Shown here: in pieces, positions 27,840 to 36,845 of the stretch | How positions within the stretch are numbered: the first letter of the stretch is position 1 | Layout of the letters: every line of letters begins with the position of its first letter | Made by a program: the position numbers and the translations under genes | Assembly (NCBI RefSeq): GCF_013155335.1 | Contig: NZ_JABJQZ010000006.1 | Location: forward strand, 1 to 64,000 | From: Nocardioides sp. zg-1230 | GTDB lineage: Bacteria > Actinomycetota > Actinomycetes > Propionibacteriales > Nocardioidaceae | Length of the DNA stretch: 64,000 nt | Reading direction: 5' to 3' | The notes under the pieces: generated by a model | Seen by the model: only the letters and a program-made list of their open reading frames with translations | What the model was told of the DNA's origin: nothing | The model's database searches: none

Positions 27840-29057
27840 ATGACCATCAGGGTCGTCCTGGGAGTCACCGGCGGCATCGCGGCCTACAAGGCCTGCGAGC
27901 TGCTGCGCCGGTTCACCGAGTCGGGGCACGACGTCACCGTCGTGCCCACGGCCTCGGCGCTGCAGTTCGTCGGCGCCCCCACGTGGTCCGCCCTGTCGGG
28001 CAAGCCGGTGGCCACCGACGTGTGGACCGACGTCCACGCCGTGCCCCACGTCCACATCGGCCAGCAGGCCGACGTGGTCGTGGTCGCGCCGGCGACAGCC
28101 GACCTGCTCGCCCGGGCCGCCCACGGTCTGGCCGACGACCTGCTCACCAACACGCTCCTCACCGCACGGTGCCCGGTGGTGTTCGCCCCGGCGATGCACA
28201 CCGAGATGTGGGAGCACCGCGCCACGCAGGCCAACGTCGCCACCCTGCGCGCGCGCGGCGCGCTCGTCATCGAGCCCGCCGTCGGCCGCCTGACCGGCGC
28301 CGACACCGGCAAGGGCCGGCTGCCCGAGCCGGCCGAGATCTACGAGCTCGTGCGCGGGCTCCTCGACCGCGGACCCGACGCCACCCAGGACCTCGCCGGG
28401 CGCAAGGTGGTCGTCTCCGCCGGCGGCACCCGCGAGTACCTCGACCCGGTCCGCTTCCTCGGCAACCGGTCATCCGGCCTGCAGGGCTACGCCCTCGCCC
28501 GGGCGGCAGCCTCGCGCGGAGCCCACGTCACCCTCGTGAGCGCCAACGTGACCCTGCCCGACCCGGCCGGCGTGAGCGTCGTACACGTCGAGACGACCGA
28601 GCAGCTGCGCGAGGCGGTCGTCACCGCGACCGCCACGGCGGACGCGGTCGTGATGGCCGCGGCCCCCGCCGACTTCCGGCCCACCGCGGTGAGCCAGGCC
28701 AAGATCAAGAAGGCCGACGACGGGTCCGCGCCGGCCATCGAGCTGACGCAGAACCCCGACATCCTGGCCGAGATCTCCCACGACCGGACCCGCGAGGACG
28801 CCGTCATCGTGGGCTTCGCCGCCGAGACCGGTGACGCCACCGGCTCGGTGCTCGACCTCGGGCGGGCCAAGCTGGCCCGCAAGGGCTGCGATCTCCTCGT
28901 CGTCAACGACGTCAGCGGGGGAGCGGTCTTCGGCAGTGCCGACAACGAGGCGGTCGTCCTGGCGGCCGACGGGGCAGCCGTGGAGGTCCCGCGCGGGTCC
29001 AAGACCGCGCTCGCCCACGTCATCTGGGACGAGGTCGCCCGGCGATTCGCCGGGTGA
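27840..29057 (+). CDS. coaBC: CoaBC: phosphopantothenoylcysteine synthetase/decarboxylase (405 aa)
   Basis: This bifunctional enzyme adds cysteine to 4'-phosphopantothenate (CoaB) and decarboxylates the product (CoaC) in CoA synthesis. The N-terminal flavin-dependent CoaC part (about 1-185) has GVTGGIAAYKACELLR, VPHVHIGQQADV and FAPAMHTEMWEH. The C-terminal CoaB part starts near 188 with VVSAGGTREYLDPVRFLGNRSSG and has KIKKADDG and TQNPDILAEI. Full length. ATG start 13 bp after rpoZ. Confidence 0.96.
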   Translation: MTIRVVLGVTGGIAAYKACELLRRFTESGHDVTVVPTASALQFVGAPTWSALSGKPVATDVWTDVHAVPHVHIGQQADVVVVAPATADLLARAAHGLADDLLTNTLLTARCPVVFAPAMHTEMWEHRATQANVATLRARGALVIEPAVGRLTGADTGKGRLPEPAEIYELVRGLLDRGPDATQDLAGRKVVVSAGGTREYLDPVRFLGNRSSGLQGYALARAAASRGAHVTLVSANVTLPDPAGVSVVHVETTEQLREAVVTATATADAVVMAAAPADFRPTAVSQAKIKKADDGSAPAIELTQNPDILAEISHDRTREDAVIVGFAAETGDATGSVLDLGRAKLARKGCDLLVVNDVSGGAVFGSADNEAVVLAADGAAVEVPRGSKTALAHVIWDEVARRFAG

Positions 29058-29129
29058 GACACACGTCCCGGATGCTGGTCAGCAGGTACGTTTTGACCGA
29101 ACCGTTCGACAGAAGAAGCGAGTGACGAC

Positions 29130-30332
29130 GTGGCTGGACGCCTCTTTACCTCCGAGTCCGTGACCGAGGGTCACCCGGACAAGATCGCCGACCGCATCAG
29201 CGACTCGGTCCTCGACCACCTGATGGCCGAGGACCCCGACAAGGCCAACCTGCGGGTGGCCGTCGAGACGCTGCTGACCACCGGCCTCGTCGTCGTCGCC
29301 GGTGAGGTGCGCACGGGTGCCTACGCCCCGGTGGCCGACATCGTCCGCAAGGCGATCCTCGACATCGGCTACGACTCCTCCGAGAAGGGCTTCGACGGCC
29401 ACACCTGCGGCGTGCAGGTCGCGATCGGCGCCCAGTCGAGCGACATCGCCGCCGGTGTCGACGCCGGTCACGAGTCCCGCGTGGGCTCGTCCGAGGACGA
29501 GCTCGACAAGCGCGGCGCCGGCGACCAGGGCCTGATGTTCGGCTACGCCTGCGACGACACCCCGCAGCTGATGCCGCTCCCGATCACCATCGCCCAGCGG
29601 CTCGCGCAGCGCCTGACCGAGGTCCGCAAGGACGCCACGCTCGGCTACCTCCGTCCCGACGGCAAGACCCAGGTCACCATCGAGTACGACGAGAACGACC
29701 GCCCCCTGCGCATCGACACCGTCGTGCTCTCCACCCAGCACGACCCCGACGTCGAGCACGCCCAGCTCGAGGCCGACATCAAGCAGCACGTCATCGACGT
29801 GGTGCTCGCCGAGCTCGACCTGCCCTCCGAGGGCTACCGGATGCTGGTCAACCCCACCGGCACCTTCGTCATCGGTGGCCCGATGGGCGACGCCGGCCTC
29901 ACCGGCCGCAAGATCATCGTCGACACCTACGGCGGCATGGCCCGCCACGGCGGCGGCGCGTTCTCCGGCAAGGACCCCTCCAAGGTGGACCGCTCGGCCG
30001 CCTACGCGATGCGCTGGGTCGCCAAGAACGTCGTGGCCGCCGGTCTGGCCACCCGCTGCGAGGCGCAGGTCGCCTACGCCATCGGCAAGGCCGCTCCCGT
30101 GGGGGTGTTCATCGAGACCTTCGGCACCGGCGTCGTCACGGACGAGCAGATCCAGGACGCCGTCCTCGAGGTCTTCGACCTCCGCCCGGCCGCGATCATC
30201 CGTGACCTCGACCTGCTCCGCCCGATCTACGCCCAGACCTCGGCCTACGGCCACTTCGGCCGCGAGCTCCCCGAGTTCACCTGGGAGAGCACCGACCGCG
30301 CCGACAAGCTCAAGGCCGCCGTCGGCATCTGA
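29130..30332 (+). CDS. metK: S-adenosylmethionine synthetase (400 aa)
   Basis: MetK makes SAM from methionine and ATP. All signatures are present: [18 protein letters not shown] near the N-terminus, [12 protein letters not shown] (about 130-141), the P-loop-like [15 protein letters not shown] and [15 protein letters not shown] start with GAAGAAGCGAG upstream. The 72-bp gap after coaBC is too short for a SAM riboswitch, and none is seen. With metH at 50811, which regenerates methionine, the window holds two steps of the activated-methyl cycle. Confidence 0.97.
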   Translation: MAGRLFTSESVTEGHPDKIADRISDSVLDHLMAEDPDKANLRVAVETLLTTGLVVVAGEVRTGAYAPVADIVRKAILDIGYDSSEKGFDGHTCGVQVAIGAQSSDIAAGVDAGHESRVGSSEDELDKRGAGDQGLMFGYACDDTPQLMPLPITIAQRLAQRLTEVRKDATLGYLRPDGKTQVTIEYDENDRPLRIDTVVLSTQHDPDVEHAQLEADIKQHVIDVVLAELDLPSEGYRMLVNPTGTFVIGGPMGDAGLTGRKIIVDTYGGMARHGGGAFSGKDPSKVDRSAAYAMRWVAKNVVAAGLATRCEAQVAYAIGKAAPVGVFIETFGTGVVTDEQIQDAVLEVFDLRPAAIIRDLDLLRPIYAQTSAYGHFGRELPEFTWESTDRADKLKAAVGI

Positions 30333-30354
30333 GGCCCGGCGCCCCTCGGGGACT

Positions 30355-30370
30355 CCCCGCTCGAGCGGGG
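30355..30370. terminator. GC-rich palindrome after metK
   Basis: CCCCGCTCGAGCGGGG is a perfect 16-nt palindrome 23 nt after the metK stop. It can fold only with a small loop after opening its centre, and no T-run follows. It is a plausible terminator together with the next hairpin. Confidence 0.4.
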
Positions 30371-30376
30371 GGTCCG

Positions 30377-30408
30377 CACCTGGAGGGGCACACAACCCCC
30401 ACCAGGTG
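30377..30408. terminator. Second hairpin in the metK-priA spacer
   Basis: CACCTGG-A-GGGG pairs with CCCC-A-CCAGGTG around a CACACAA-type loop: 11 base pairs with one A-A mismatch. The right arm is part of a 20-bp direct repeat beginning CCCCACCAGGT at 30397 and 30417. It could terminate metK or act in the priA leader. Confidence 0.4.
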
Positions 30409-30461
30409 TCGGAGTTCCCCACCAGGTCGGGGTGTCGGCGCCCGCTGACACAATCGGCCGC

Positions 30462-32468
30462 ATGAGCACCCACGAAGCCCCGGAAGCAGACATGCTCCCG
30501 GGGCTTCGTGCTGCCGTCGACGACGCGAAGGCCAAGGCGGCTGCCACCCGGCGCCGCAAGGCCGCGGCGTGGCAGCCGGCCGAGACCGACCCCGTCGCCC
30601 GGGTGCTCGTCGACATCGCGCTCGCCCACCTCGACCGCCCGTTCGACTACGCCGTCCCCACCGCGATGGCCCAGTCCGCTGTCCCGGGTGCCCGGGTGAA
30701 GGTGCGCTTCGCCGGCCAGGACGTCGACGGCTACGTCGTCGAGCGCGCCAGCACCACCGACCACACCGGCGCCCTGCAGCCGCTGCGTCGGGTGGTGAGT
30801 CCCGAGCCTGTGCTCGCCCCCGAGATCGTCGAGCTCAGCGAGGTCCTCGCCCGACGCTACGCCGGTGCCCGGTCCGACGTGCTGCGCCTGGCCGTCCCAC
30901 CCCGCCACGCCGCCACGGAGAAGGTCGACTCACCTCCCGCACCCGCCCCGCCGGACCTCGACGCGCCCACGGCGTGGTCGGCGGTCGAGCACGCCGACGC
31001 GTTCCTCCGGCGCCTCGGCGCCGGGGAGGCGCCCCGAGCCGTGTGGTCGGCCGCACCCGGTGACGACTGGCCCGCCATGGTCGCCGAGGCGGTGGCCACG
31101 ACGTACGCCACCGGGCGCGGCGTGCTGGTCTGCGTCCCCGACCGCCGCGACGTCGCCCGGGTGGACGCCGCCCTGGCACACCTGCTGCCGGGACACCACG
31201 TGTGCCTGACCGCCGACGGCGGCCCGGCCGCTCGCTACCGCGACTTCCTGGCCGTCTGCCGCGGCGCGCGACGCATCGTCGTCGGCACCCGCTCCGCCGC
31301 CTTCGCGCCCGTGCACGACCTCGGGCTCGTCGTCATCTGGGACGACGGCGACGACCTGCACGCCGAGCCGCGGGCGCCCTACCCGCACACCCGTGAGGTG
31401 CTCCTCCTGCGGGCCGGTCAGCAGGGCACGGCGGCGCTGCTCGGCGGAGTGGCCCGCACCCCGGAGGCCGAGCAGCTGGTCGCCTCCGGCTGGGCGCACG
31501 AGCTGACGGTGCCCCGCCAGGTGCTGCGGAGCCGGGCCCGGGTCGAGGTCGTGCCGGCCGAGGACCGCTCCGTCGGCACCCGCGTCCCCCGCGCGGCCTA
31601 CGACGCCATCCGTCGCGGCCTCGCGGGCGGTCCCGTGCTCGTGCAGACCCCGCGCGCGGGCTACGCCGCCTCCCTGGCGTGCGACACCTGCCGCGCGCCC
31701 GCCCGGTGTGTCGTGTGCACCGGTCCGCTGGTCGTCGACGGTCCGGCCGTGCCGCCGCACTGCCGCTGGTGCGGGCACGTCGAGCCGGCGTGGGCCTGCT
31801 CCACCTGCGGCGGCCACGGCCTGCGCGCTCCCGTGCGTGGGGAGGCCCGCACCGCGGAGGAGCTGGGCCGGATGTTCCCCGGCACCACGGTGCGCAGCTC
31901 CAGCGGCGATCGCGTGGTCGACCGGGTCAGCGCGTCACCCGACCTCGTCGTCGCCACCGTCGGGGCCGAGCCAGTTGCCGAGGAGGGCTACGCGGCCGTC
32001 GTCGTCCTCGACACCTGGCTGAGCCTGGCGCGTGCCGACCTGCGGGCTGCCGAGGAGGCCCTGCGCCGGTGGTTCAACGCGGCCGTGCTGGTTCGTCCCG
32101 GTGGTCACGTCGTGGCGGTCGGCGACCCGGCGCACCCGGCGCTCCAGGCGCTGGTCCGCTGGGACCCCGCCGGCTTCGCTCGCCGGGAGGTCCACGAGCG
32201 GTCCCAGGCCCACCTGCCGCCGGCCGCCCGGCTCGCGACGGTCACCGGTGACCTCGGCGCCCTCGACGACGTCCTCCACCTGCTCGACCTGCCCGACGGC
32301 GCCGAGGTGCTCGGCCCCGTCCCGGCCGACGACGAGCACCGGGTGCTGCTCCGCGTGCCACGCTCGAGCGGCGAGGCGCTCTCCCGCTCGCTCGGTGACC
32401 TCCAGCGGGTCCGCTCGGCCCGCAAGCTCGACCCCGTCCGGATCCAGGTCGACCCGCTCACCATCTGA
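30462..32468 (+). CDS. priA: Primosomal protein N' (PriA), actinobacterial ATPase-deficient type (668 aa)
   Basis: PriA restarts stalled replication forks. The DNA-binding N-terminal domain (about 40-140; ALAHLDRPFDYAVP) and paired zinc-ligand cysteines are present (CDTCRAPARCVVC about 407-419, then CRWCGH and CSTCGGH). The helicase motifs are lost: there is no GxGKT loop where expected (AAPGDDWPAMVAE), and the DEEH box reads WDDGDD. Loss of Walker motifs is usual for actinobacterial PriA, which probably acts as a binding and loading factor. ATG at 30462 was chosen because sequence before it is non-homologous and the Met follows an ACAAT-containing -10-like box. Confidence 0.9.
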   Translation: MSTHEAPEADMLPGLRAAVDDAKAKAAATRRRKAAAWQPAETDPVARVLVDIALAHLDRPFDYAVPTAMAQSAVPGARVKVRFAGQDVDGYVVERASTTDHTGALQPLRRVVSPEPVLAPEIVELSEVLARRYAGARSDVLRLAVPPRHAATEKVDSPPAPAPPDLDAPTAWSAVEHADAFLRRLGAGEAPRAVWSAAPGDDWPAMVAEAVATTYATGRGVLVCVPDRRDVARVDAALAHLLPGHHVCLTADGGPAARYRDFLAVCRGARRIVVGTRSAAFAPVHDLGLVVIWDDGDDLHAEPRAPYPHTREVLLLRAGQQGTAALLGGVARTPEAEQLVASGWAHELTVPRQVLRSRARVEVVPAEDRSVGTRVPRAAYDAIRRGLAGGPVLVQTPRAGYAASLACDTCRAPARCVVCTGPLVVDGPAVPPHCRWCGHVEPAWACSTCGGHGLRAPVRGEARTAEELGRMFPGTTVRSSSGDRVVDRVSASPDLVVATVGAEPVAEEGYAAVVVLDTWLSLARADLRAAEEALRRWFNAAVLVRPGGHVVAVGDPAHPALQALVRWDPAGFARREVHERSQAHLPPAARLATVTGDLGALDDVLHLLDLPDGAEVLGPVPADDEHRVLLRVPRSSGEALSRSLGDLQRVRSARKLDPVRIQVDPLTI

Positions 32469-32640
32469 GGCCGCCCACAGCCCGGCCCGCCGGCCCGTCG
32501 CCTGCGGGGGCGTCGTGCGTCATGGCGCCCGGCCGCCCCGAGGACCACCGGCCATGACGTCATGACGACCGCTCCCTAGACTTGGCCACTGCCCGGTCGA
32601 CCCCGAGCACGCCCACCACCTCGACGAGCGAAGGAGCTCC

Positions 32641-33186
32641 GTGGCCGTCCAGCCCATCCGTCTCTTCGGTGATCCCGTGCTGCGCCAGCGCGCGATCGAG
32701 GTGGACGACTTCGACCGCGAGGTCCGCCAGCTCGTCACCGACCTGACCGACACGATGCTCGCGGCCCCGGGGGCGGGTCTCGCGGCGCCGCAGATCGGCG
32801 TGGGCCTGCGGGTCTTCACCTGGAACGTGGAGGGCGAGGTCGGCCACCTGGTCAACCCGTCCCTCGAGCTCTCCGACGAGACGCAGGACGGCGCCGAGGG
32901 GTGCCTCTCCCTGCCCGAGCTGACCTACGACTGCCTCCGCGCGCTGTCGGTGGTCGCGACCGGCTTCGACATGTACGGCGAGCCGCAACGCATCGAGGCC
33001 TCCGAGCTCCTCGCCCGCGCCATGCAGCACGAGACCGACCACCTCGACGGCATCCTCTTCATCGACAGGCTCGACACCGCAGCCCGCAAGGCGGCGATGA
33101 GGGAGATCCGCCAGTCCGAGTGGTTCGGCCTGGAGCGGCCGACGGTCCGGCTGAGCCCCCACCCGACGAACGGGTTCGCCCGATGA
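32641..33186 (+). CDS. def: Peptide deformylase (181 aa)
   Basis: Def removes the formyl group from nascent protein N-termini. All three motifs are present: [11 protein letters not shown] (about 41-51), EGCLSLPE with the metal Cys (about 87-94) and QHETDHLDG with the HExxH zinc/iron site (about 129-137). GTG start with GAAGGAG 6 nt upstream. It is followed 13 bp later by fmt, which adds the formyl group to initiator Met-tRNA; the pairing is widespread. Confidence 0.96.
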   Translation: MAVQPIRLFGDPVLRQRAIEVDDFDREVRQLVTDLTDTMLAAPGAGLAAPQIGVGLRVFTWNVEGEVGHLVNPSLELSDETQDGAEGCLSLPELTYDCLRALSVVATGFDMYGEPQRIEASELLARAMQHETDHLDGILFIDRLDTAARKAAMREIRQSEWFGLERPTVRLSPHPTNGFAR

Positions 33187-33199
33187 AGGCCACGAGCTG

Positions 33200-34141
33200 A
33201 TGCGCGTCGTGTTCGCCGGCACCCCAGAGGTCGCCGTGCCCGCCCTCGACGCGATCGCCGCCAGCCGCCACGAGCTGGTCGGGGTCGTCACCCGGCCCGA
33301 CGCCCCGAGCGGTCGCGGTCGTCGGCTGGTCGCCAGCCCGGTCGCCCAGCGGGCGGAGGAGCTCGGCGTACCCGTCCTGAAGCCGGAGCACCCGCGCGAC
33401 CCGGACTTCCAGGCTGCCCTCGCCGCGCTGCGTCCCGACGCCTGCCCCGTGGTGGCCTACGGTGCGCTGCTCCCGCAGTCGGCGCTCGACCTGGTGCCGC
33501 ACGGCTGGATCAACCTGCACTTCTCGGTGCTGCCGTCGTGGCGCGGCGCCGCGCCGGTGCAGCACTCGCTGTGGGCCGGCGACGAGGTCACCGGCGCGAC
33601 GACCTTCCGCATCGTCAAGGCGCTCGACGCCGGACCGGTCTTCGGCGTGATGACCGAGACGATCCGGCCCACCGACACCGCCGGAGACCTCCTCGCCCGC
33701 CTCGCCGAGGGGGGAGCCGGCCTGCTGGTGCAGACCCTCGACGGGATCGAGGACGGCACGCTCGAGGCACGTGAGCAGCCCGAGGACGGCGTCTCGTTCG
33801 CGCCGAAGATCCTCGTCGACGACGCCCGCATCGACTGGACCCACCCCGCCGTCGCGATCGACCGCCAGGTGCGCGCCTGCGACCCCGCCCCCGGCGCCTG
33901 GAGCACCTTCGAGGGCGAGCGGATCAAGATCGGGCCGGTGCGCCCCGTCGACCGGGAGCCCCTCGAGCCGGGCGTCATGGAGGTCACCAAGAACGCCGTC
34001 CACGTCGGCACCGCCACGTCGCCCGTCGAGCTGGGCCAGGTCAAGGCGTTCGGCAAGAAGCAGATGGCCGCCGCCGACTGGGCCCGCGGCGTACGCCTCG
34101 AGTCGGGCACCCGGCTCGGCGAGCAGGACGCCCCGTCGTGA
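33200..34141 (+). CDS. fmt: Methionyl-tRNA formyltransferase (313 aa)
   Basis: Fmt transfers a formyl group from 10-formyl-tetrahydrofolate to Met-tRNAfMet. Landmarks are the N-terminal [16 protein letters not shown], the catalytic [18 protein letters not shown] (about 110-127), and the Asp in [11 protein letters not shown] (about 145). A C-terminal domain (about 205-313) contains [15 protein letters not shown] and [13 protein letters not shown]. The common NLHPSLLP reads NLHFSVLP. Its stop overlaps the YjbR-family start by 4 bases (GTGA). Confidence 0.96.
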   Translation: MRVVFAGTPEVAVPALDAIAASRHELVGVVTRPDAPSGRGRRLVASPVAQRAEELGVPVLKPEHPRDPDFQAALAALRPDACPVVAYGALLPQSALDLVPHGWINLHFSVLPSWRGAAPVQHSLWAGDEVTGATTFRIVKALDAGPVFGVMTETIRPTDTAGDLLARLAEGGAGLLVQTLDGIEDGTLEAREQPEDGVSFAPKILVDDARIDWTHPAVAIDRQVRACDPAPGAWSTFEGERIKIGPVRPVDREPLEPGVMEVTKNAVHVGTATSPVELGQVKAFGKKQMAAADWARGVRLESGTRLGEQDAPS

Positions 34142-34551
34142 GCACGCCGGCGCGTCCCGAGGACGTCGACGAGATCTGCGGCAGCCTGCCGGAGACCGAG
34201 CTCGGCATCTCGTGGGGCGACCGGCCGACGTGGAAGGTCCCCCGCGGCGACAAGGGCAGGGGCTTCGTCCTCTACCGGGCGCCGCACAAGACCGCGGTCG
34301 ACCCCGAGACGGGGGAGATGTACGACGACCTGGTGGTGATCACGACGCCCACCGAGGTGGAGAAGCACGCCCTGGTCGAGGACGGGTCGACGCCGTTCTT
34401 CACCATCGACCACTTCAAGGGCTACAGCGCCGTGCTGGTGCAGCTGTCGCGGCTCGGCGAGATCAGCCGCGACGAGCTGGAGGAGATCATCACCGACGCA
34501 TGGGCGGCCAGGGCGCCGAAGAAGCTCGTGCAGGAGCACCTCGGTGGGTGA
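34138..34551 (+). CDS. MmcQ/YjbR-family protein (137 aa)
   Basis: This small cytoplasmic protein has the YjbR (CyaY-like) fold. Recognisable stretches are [23 protein letters not shown] near the N-terminus, [26 protein letters not shown] (about 42-67), and [20 protein letters not shown] followed by [16 protein letters not shown]. The function is unknown; the family is sometimes described as DNA-binding. A paralogue of the same length lies at 40651-41064 and shares the PETGExYDD motif. It sits between fmt and rsmB with overlaps on both sides (4 and 8 bp), so it is translationally coupled to translation-related genes. Confidence 0.87.
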   Translation: MSTPARPEDVDEICGSLPETELGISWGDRPTWKVPRGDKGRGFVLYRAPHKTAVDPETGEMYDDLVVITTPTEVEKHALVEDGSTPFFTIDHFKGYSAVLVQLSRLGEISRDELEEIITDAWAARAPKKLVQEHLGG

Positions 34552-35869
34552 GCGCCGCCGCCCCGTCGACAAACCCCGGCGCGCGGCGCTCGACGTGCTG
34601 ACGGCCGTGCGCACCGACGACGCCTACGCCAACCTCGTGCTGCCCCAGGTGCTGCGCAAGCACGGGCTCCAGGGCCGTGACGCTGCGCTCGCCACCGAGC
34701 TCTCGTCCGGGGCCATCCGGATGCACGGGTTGTACGACGCCGTCATCGACGCCTGCCTGACCAGGCCGAAGCTCCAGCCGGAGGTGCGCGACGTCCTGCG
34801 GCTCGGCACCCACCAGCTGCTCTCCATGCGCGTCCCCGACCACGCGGCGATCTCGACCAGCGTCGACCTCGTCCGTGCGACGGTCGGCCAGGGGCCCGCC
34901 GGGCTCGTGAACGCTGTGCTGCGCAAGGTCAGCCGACGCGACCTCGACGCCTGGGTCGCCGAGGTCACCCCCGATCGGCAGGACGACCCTCGGGGCCACC
35001 TCGCGGTCGCCCGGTCCCACCCGCGCTGGGTCGTCGACGCGCTGGGTGAGGCGCTGACCGCCTCGCTCGGGGCCGACGACGAGCTCGACGCGCTGCTGGA
35101 GGCCGACAACGCCCCGCCGCGGGTCACCCTGGTCGCCCGTCCGGGCATGGCGAGCGTCGAGGAGCTGGAGGCCGCGGGCGGCACCCGCACCGGCCGGTCG
35201 CCGTACGCCGTCACGCTCGCTGGCGGCGACCCGGCCGCCGTGCCTGCGGTCGCCGAGGGACGAGCCGGCGTCCAGGACGAGGGCTCCCAGCTCGTCGCCC
35301 TCGCGCTCGCCGACGCCGCGGTGGACGGCCGGGACGAGCGGTGGCTCGACCTGTGCGCCGGACCGGGGGGCAAGGCGGCCCTGCTGGCCTCCCTCGCCGC
35401 GCAGCGCGGAGCCGTGCTCGTCGCCAACGAGCGCCAGCCCCACCGCGCCGGTCTCGTCGCCTCGGCCCTGCGTGCTGCTCCGGCCGGCGCCGCACACGTG
35501 CTGGCCGGTGACGGGATACGCCCGGCGTGGCTCCCGGGCACCTTCGACCGCGTGCTCGTCGACGCGCCGTGCTCGGGGCTCGGTGCCCTCCGGCGTCGCC
35601 CGGAGTCGCGCTGGCGTCGTACGGCCCAGGACGTCGAGGAGCTGGTCGCGATCCAACAAGTCCTGCTCGACGCGGCGCTGGAGTCGGTCCGCCCGGGTGG
35701 GGTGGTGGTCTACGCGACCTGCTCGCCGGTGGTCGTGGAGACCAGCGACGTCGTACGCGCCGTGCTGGAGCGCCGAGACGACACCGACGAGGTCGACCGT
35801 TTCCAGCTGTGGCCGCACCGTGACGGCACCGACGCGATGTTCGCCGCCACGCTGCGCCGCCGCGGCTGA
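34544..35869 (+). CDS. rsmB: 16S rRNA (cytosine-967-C5) methyltransferase RsmB (441 aa)
   Basis: RsmB (Sun/Fmu) methylates C967 of 16S rRNA with SAM. The N-terminal NusB-like RNA-binding domain (about 8-140; ARRAALDVLTAV-type start, ELSSGAIRMHGLYDAVI) precedes a Rossmann methyltransferase domain. That domain has LDLCAGPGGKAALLASLAA (about 268-286), VDAPCSGLGALRRRPESRWR with the catalytic Cys, and VYATCSPVVVETSDVV with the second Cys. GTG start overlaps the YjbR gene by 8 bp. It converges on an ATPase gene 24 bp away. Confidence 0.95.
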   Translation: MGERRRPVDKPRRAALDVLTAVRTDDAYANLVLPQVLRKHGLQGRDAALATELSSGAIRMHGLYDAVIDACLTRPKLQPEVRDVLRLGTHQLLSMRVPDHAAISTSVDLVRATVGQGPAGLVNAVLRKVSRRDLDAWVAEVTPDRQDDPRGHLAVARSHPRWVVDALGEALTASLGADDELDALLEADNAPPRVTLVARPGMASVEELEAAGGTRTGRSPYAVTLAGGDPAAVPAVAEGRAGVQDEGSQLVALALADAAVDGRDERWLDLCAGPGGKAALLASLAAQRGAVLVANERQPHRAGLVASALRAAPAGAAHVLAGDGIRPAWLPGTFDRVLVDAPCSGLGALRRRPESRWRRTAQDVEELVAIQQVLLDAALESVRPGGVVVYATCSPVVVETSDVVRAVLERRDDTDEVDRFQLWPHRDGTDAMFAATLRRRG

Positions 35870-35893
35870 CGGCGAGACGAGGACCTTGGGGCG

Positions 35894-36643
35894 TCAGTCG
35901 TCCTGCAGGTGACGGAGGTAGGCCCACGGCTCGGCGAGGTAGCGTCGCCAGTGGTCGACGACCTCGAGATCCTCCCAGGCGGACTCGCGCAGCCCCCACG
36001 GGCCGACCTCGAGGATCCGGGCGCCGGGCATCGCGGCGAGCACGGGGGAGTGGGTGGCGCAGAGCACCTGTCCCTTGCGGGCCACCACCCGCTGCAGCGC
36101 GGCAACGAGCCCGAGCGTGGAGGAGAACGACAGCGCCGCCTCCGGCTCGTCGAGGCAGAAGAAGCCCTGCCCGGTGAACCGCGACTCGAGCACCGCGAGG
36201 AACGACTCGCCGTGGCTCATCTCGTGGAAGGCGACGTCGTCGTCACCACTCGTCCTCGGATGGTCCTCGATGTAGGAGTACCAGCCGTGCATCGTCTCGG
36301 CGCGCAGGAAGAAGCCCCACCTGCTCGCCCCGGGGCCCCTGACCAGCTGGAGCGCCTCGCCGAGCGGTGACTCCGTCGCCCGCGAGGAGTGCCGGCTGTG
36401 CGTGCTGCCACCCTCGGGCGACAGGCCGAACGCGATGGCGACGGCCTCGACCAGCGTCGACTTGCCGGAGCCGTTCTCGCCGACCAGGAAGGTGACACCC
36501 GGGCCGAGGTCGAGGCCGTCGCGCAGCACCTGGGCGACGGCGGGGATGGACGCGGGGTAGCGGTGGGCGGCGAGAGCCTGACCGGCGCTCGCCTCGACGC
36601 GGCGCACGGGGTGGCGAGCGACGTCCTGACCCCGCAGCGGCAT
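35894..36643 (-). CDS. Small SMC/ABC-like AAA ATPase (249 aa)
   Basis: This single ATPase domain of the ABC/SMC-Rad50 type has no membrane segments or coiled-coil arm. It shows Walker A VGENGSGKSTLVEA (about 54-67), a signature-like EMSHGESFLAVL (about 141-152), Walker B FFCLDEPEAALS (about 161-172) and an H-loop in CATHSPVLAAMPGA. Such proteins are common in bacteria as stand-alone predicted ATPases, some in OLD/AAA_23-type toxin or defence systems. No partner gene is visible here. The ATG follows TAGGTT by 6 nt, so it is probably leaderless. Confidence 0.82.
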   Translation of the reverse strand: MPLRGQDVARHPVRRVEASAGQALAAHRYPASIPAVAQVLRDGLDLGPGVTFLVGENGSGKSTLVEAVAIAFGLSPEGGSTHSRHSSRATESPLGEALQLVRGPGASRWGFFLRAETMHGWYSYIEDHPRTSGDDDVAFHEMSHGESFLAVLESRFTGQGFFCLDEPEAALSFSSTLGLVAALQRVVARKGQVLCATHSPVLAAMPGARILEVGPWGLRESAWEDLEVVDHWRRYLAEPWAYLRHLQDD

Positions 36644-36649
36644 GTCGTC

Positions 36650-36655
36650 AACCTA
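36650..36655 (-). promoter_or_regulatory. Leaderless-type -10 box for the ATPase gene
   Basis: TAGGTT on the minus strand ends 6 nt before the ATG at 36643. The rest of the 202-bp gap to 36845 holds no gene. Confidence 0.5.
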
Positions 36656-36801
36656 GCCGGCGCCTCGGACAGTCCGTCGCCTCAGACGGGCCGAGGCCAC
36701 AGCCCGGCCCAAGGTTGTCCGTGGATTGGCCACCAATTGGGGTGACTTCCACGCCTGGACGGTTCACATCCTTTGCTTTGACCACCATGATGGAGTCAGC
36801 T

Positions 36802-36824
36802 CGGCACACCGGAGGGGTGTGCCG
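36802..36824 (+). promoter_or_regulatory. 9-bp hairpin in the leader of the secreted repeat protein
   Basis: CGGCACACC-GGAGG-GGTGTGCCG forms a perfect 9-bp stem with a 5-nt loop, ending 21 nt before the ATG. GGGGAGCAGGAA, the probable ribosome-binding region, follows. It may stabilise the mRNA or control translation; no known riboswitch class was matched. Confidence 0.45.
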
Positions 36825-36845
36825 TGTCACGGGGAGCAGGAATCC

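Noticed and set aside
29058..29129. Possible SAM riboswitch before metK
   Set aside because: Only 72 nt separate coaBC from metK, and no multi-helix SAM-I/II/IV core could be drawn. An ordinary purine-rich ribosome-binding site explains the region.
30462..32468. priA as a decayed pseudogene because its helicase motifs are missing
   Set aside because: The frame is intact over 668 codons, the zinc cysteines are kept, and loss of Walker motifs is a general trait of actinobacterial PriA.
35894..36643. AAA ATPase as part of a phage-defence system
   Set aside because: The ATPase is alone; flanking genes are rsmB and a secreted protein, with no nuclease, TOPRIM or toxin partner on either side.
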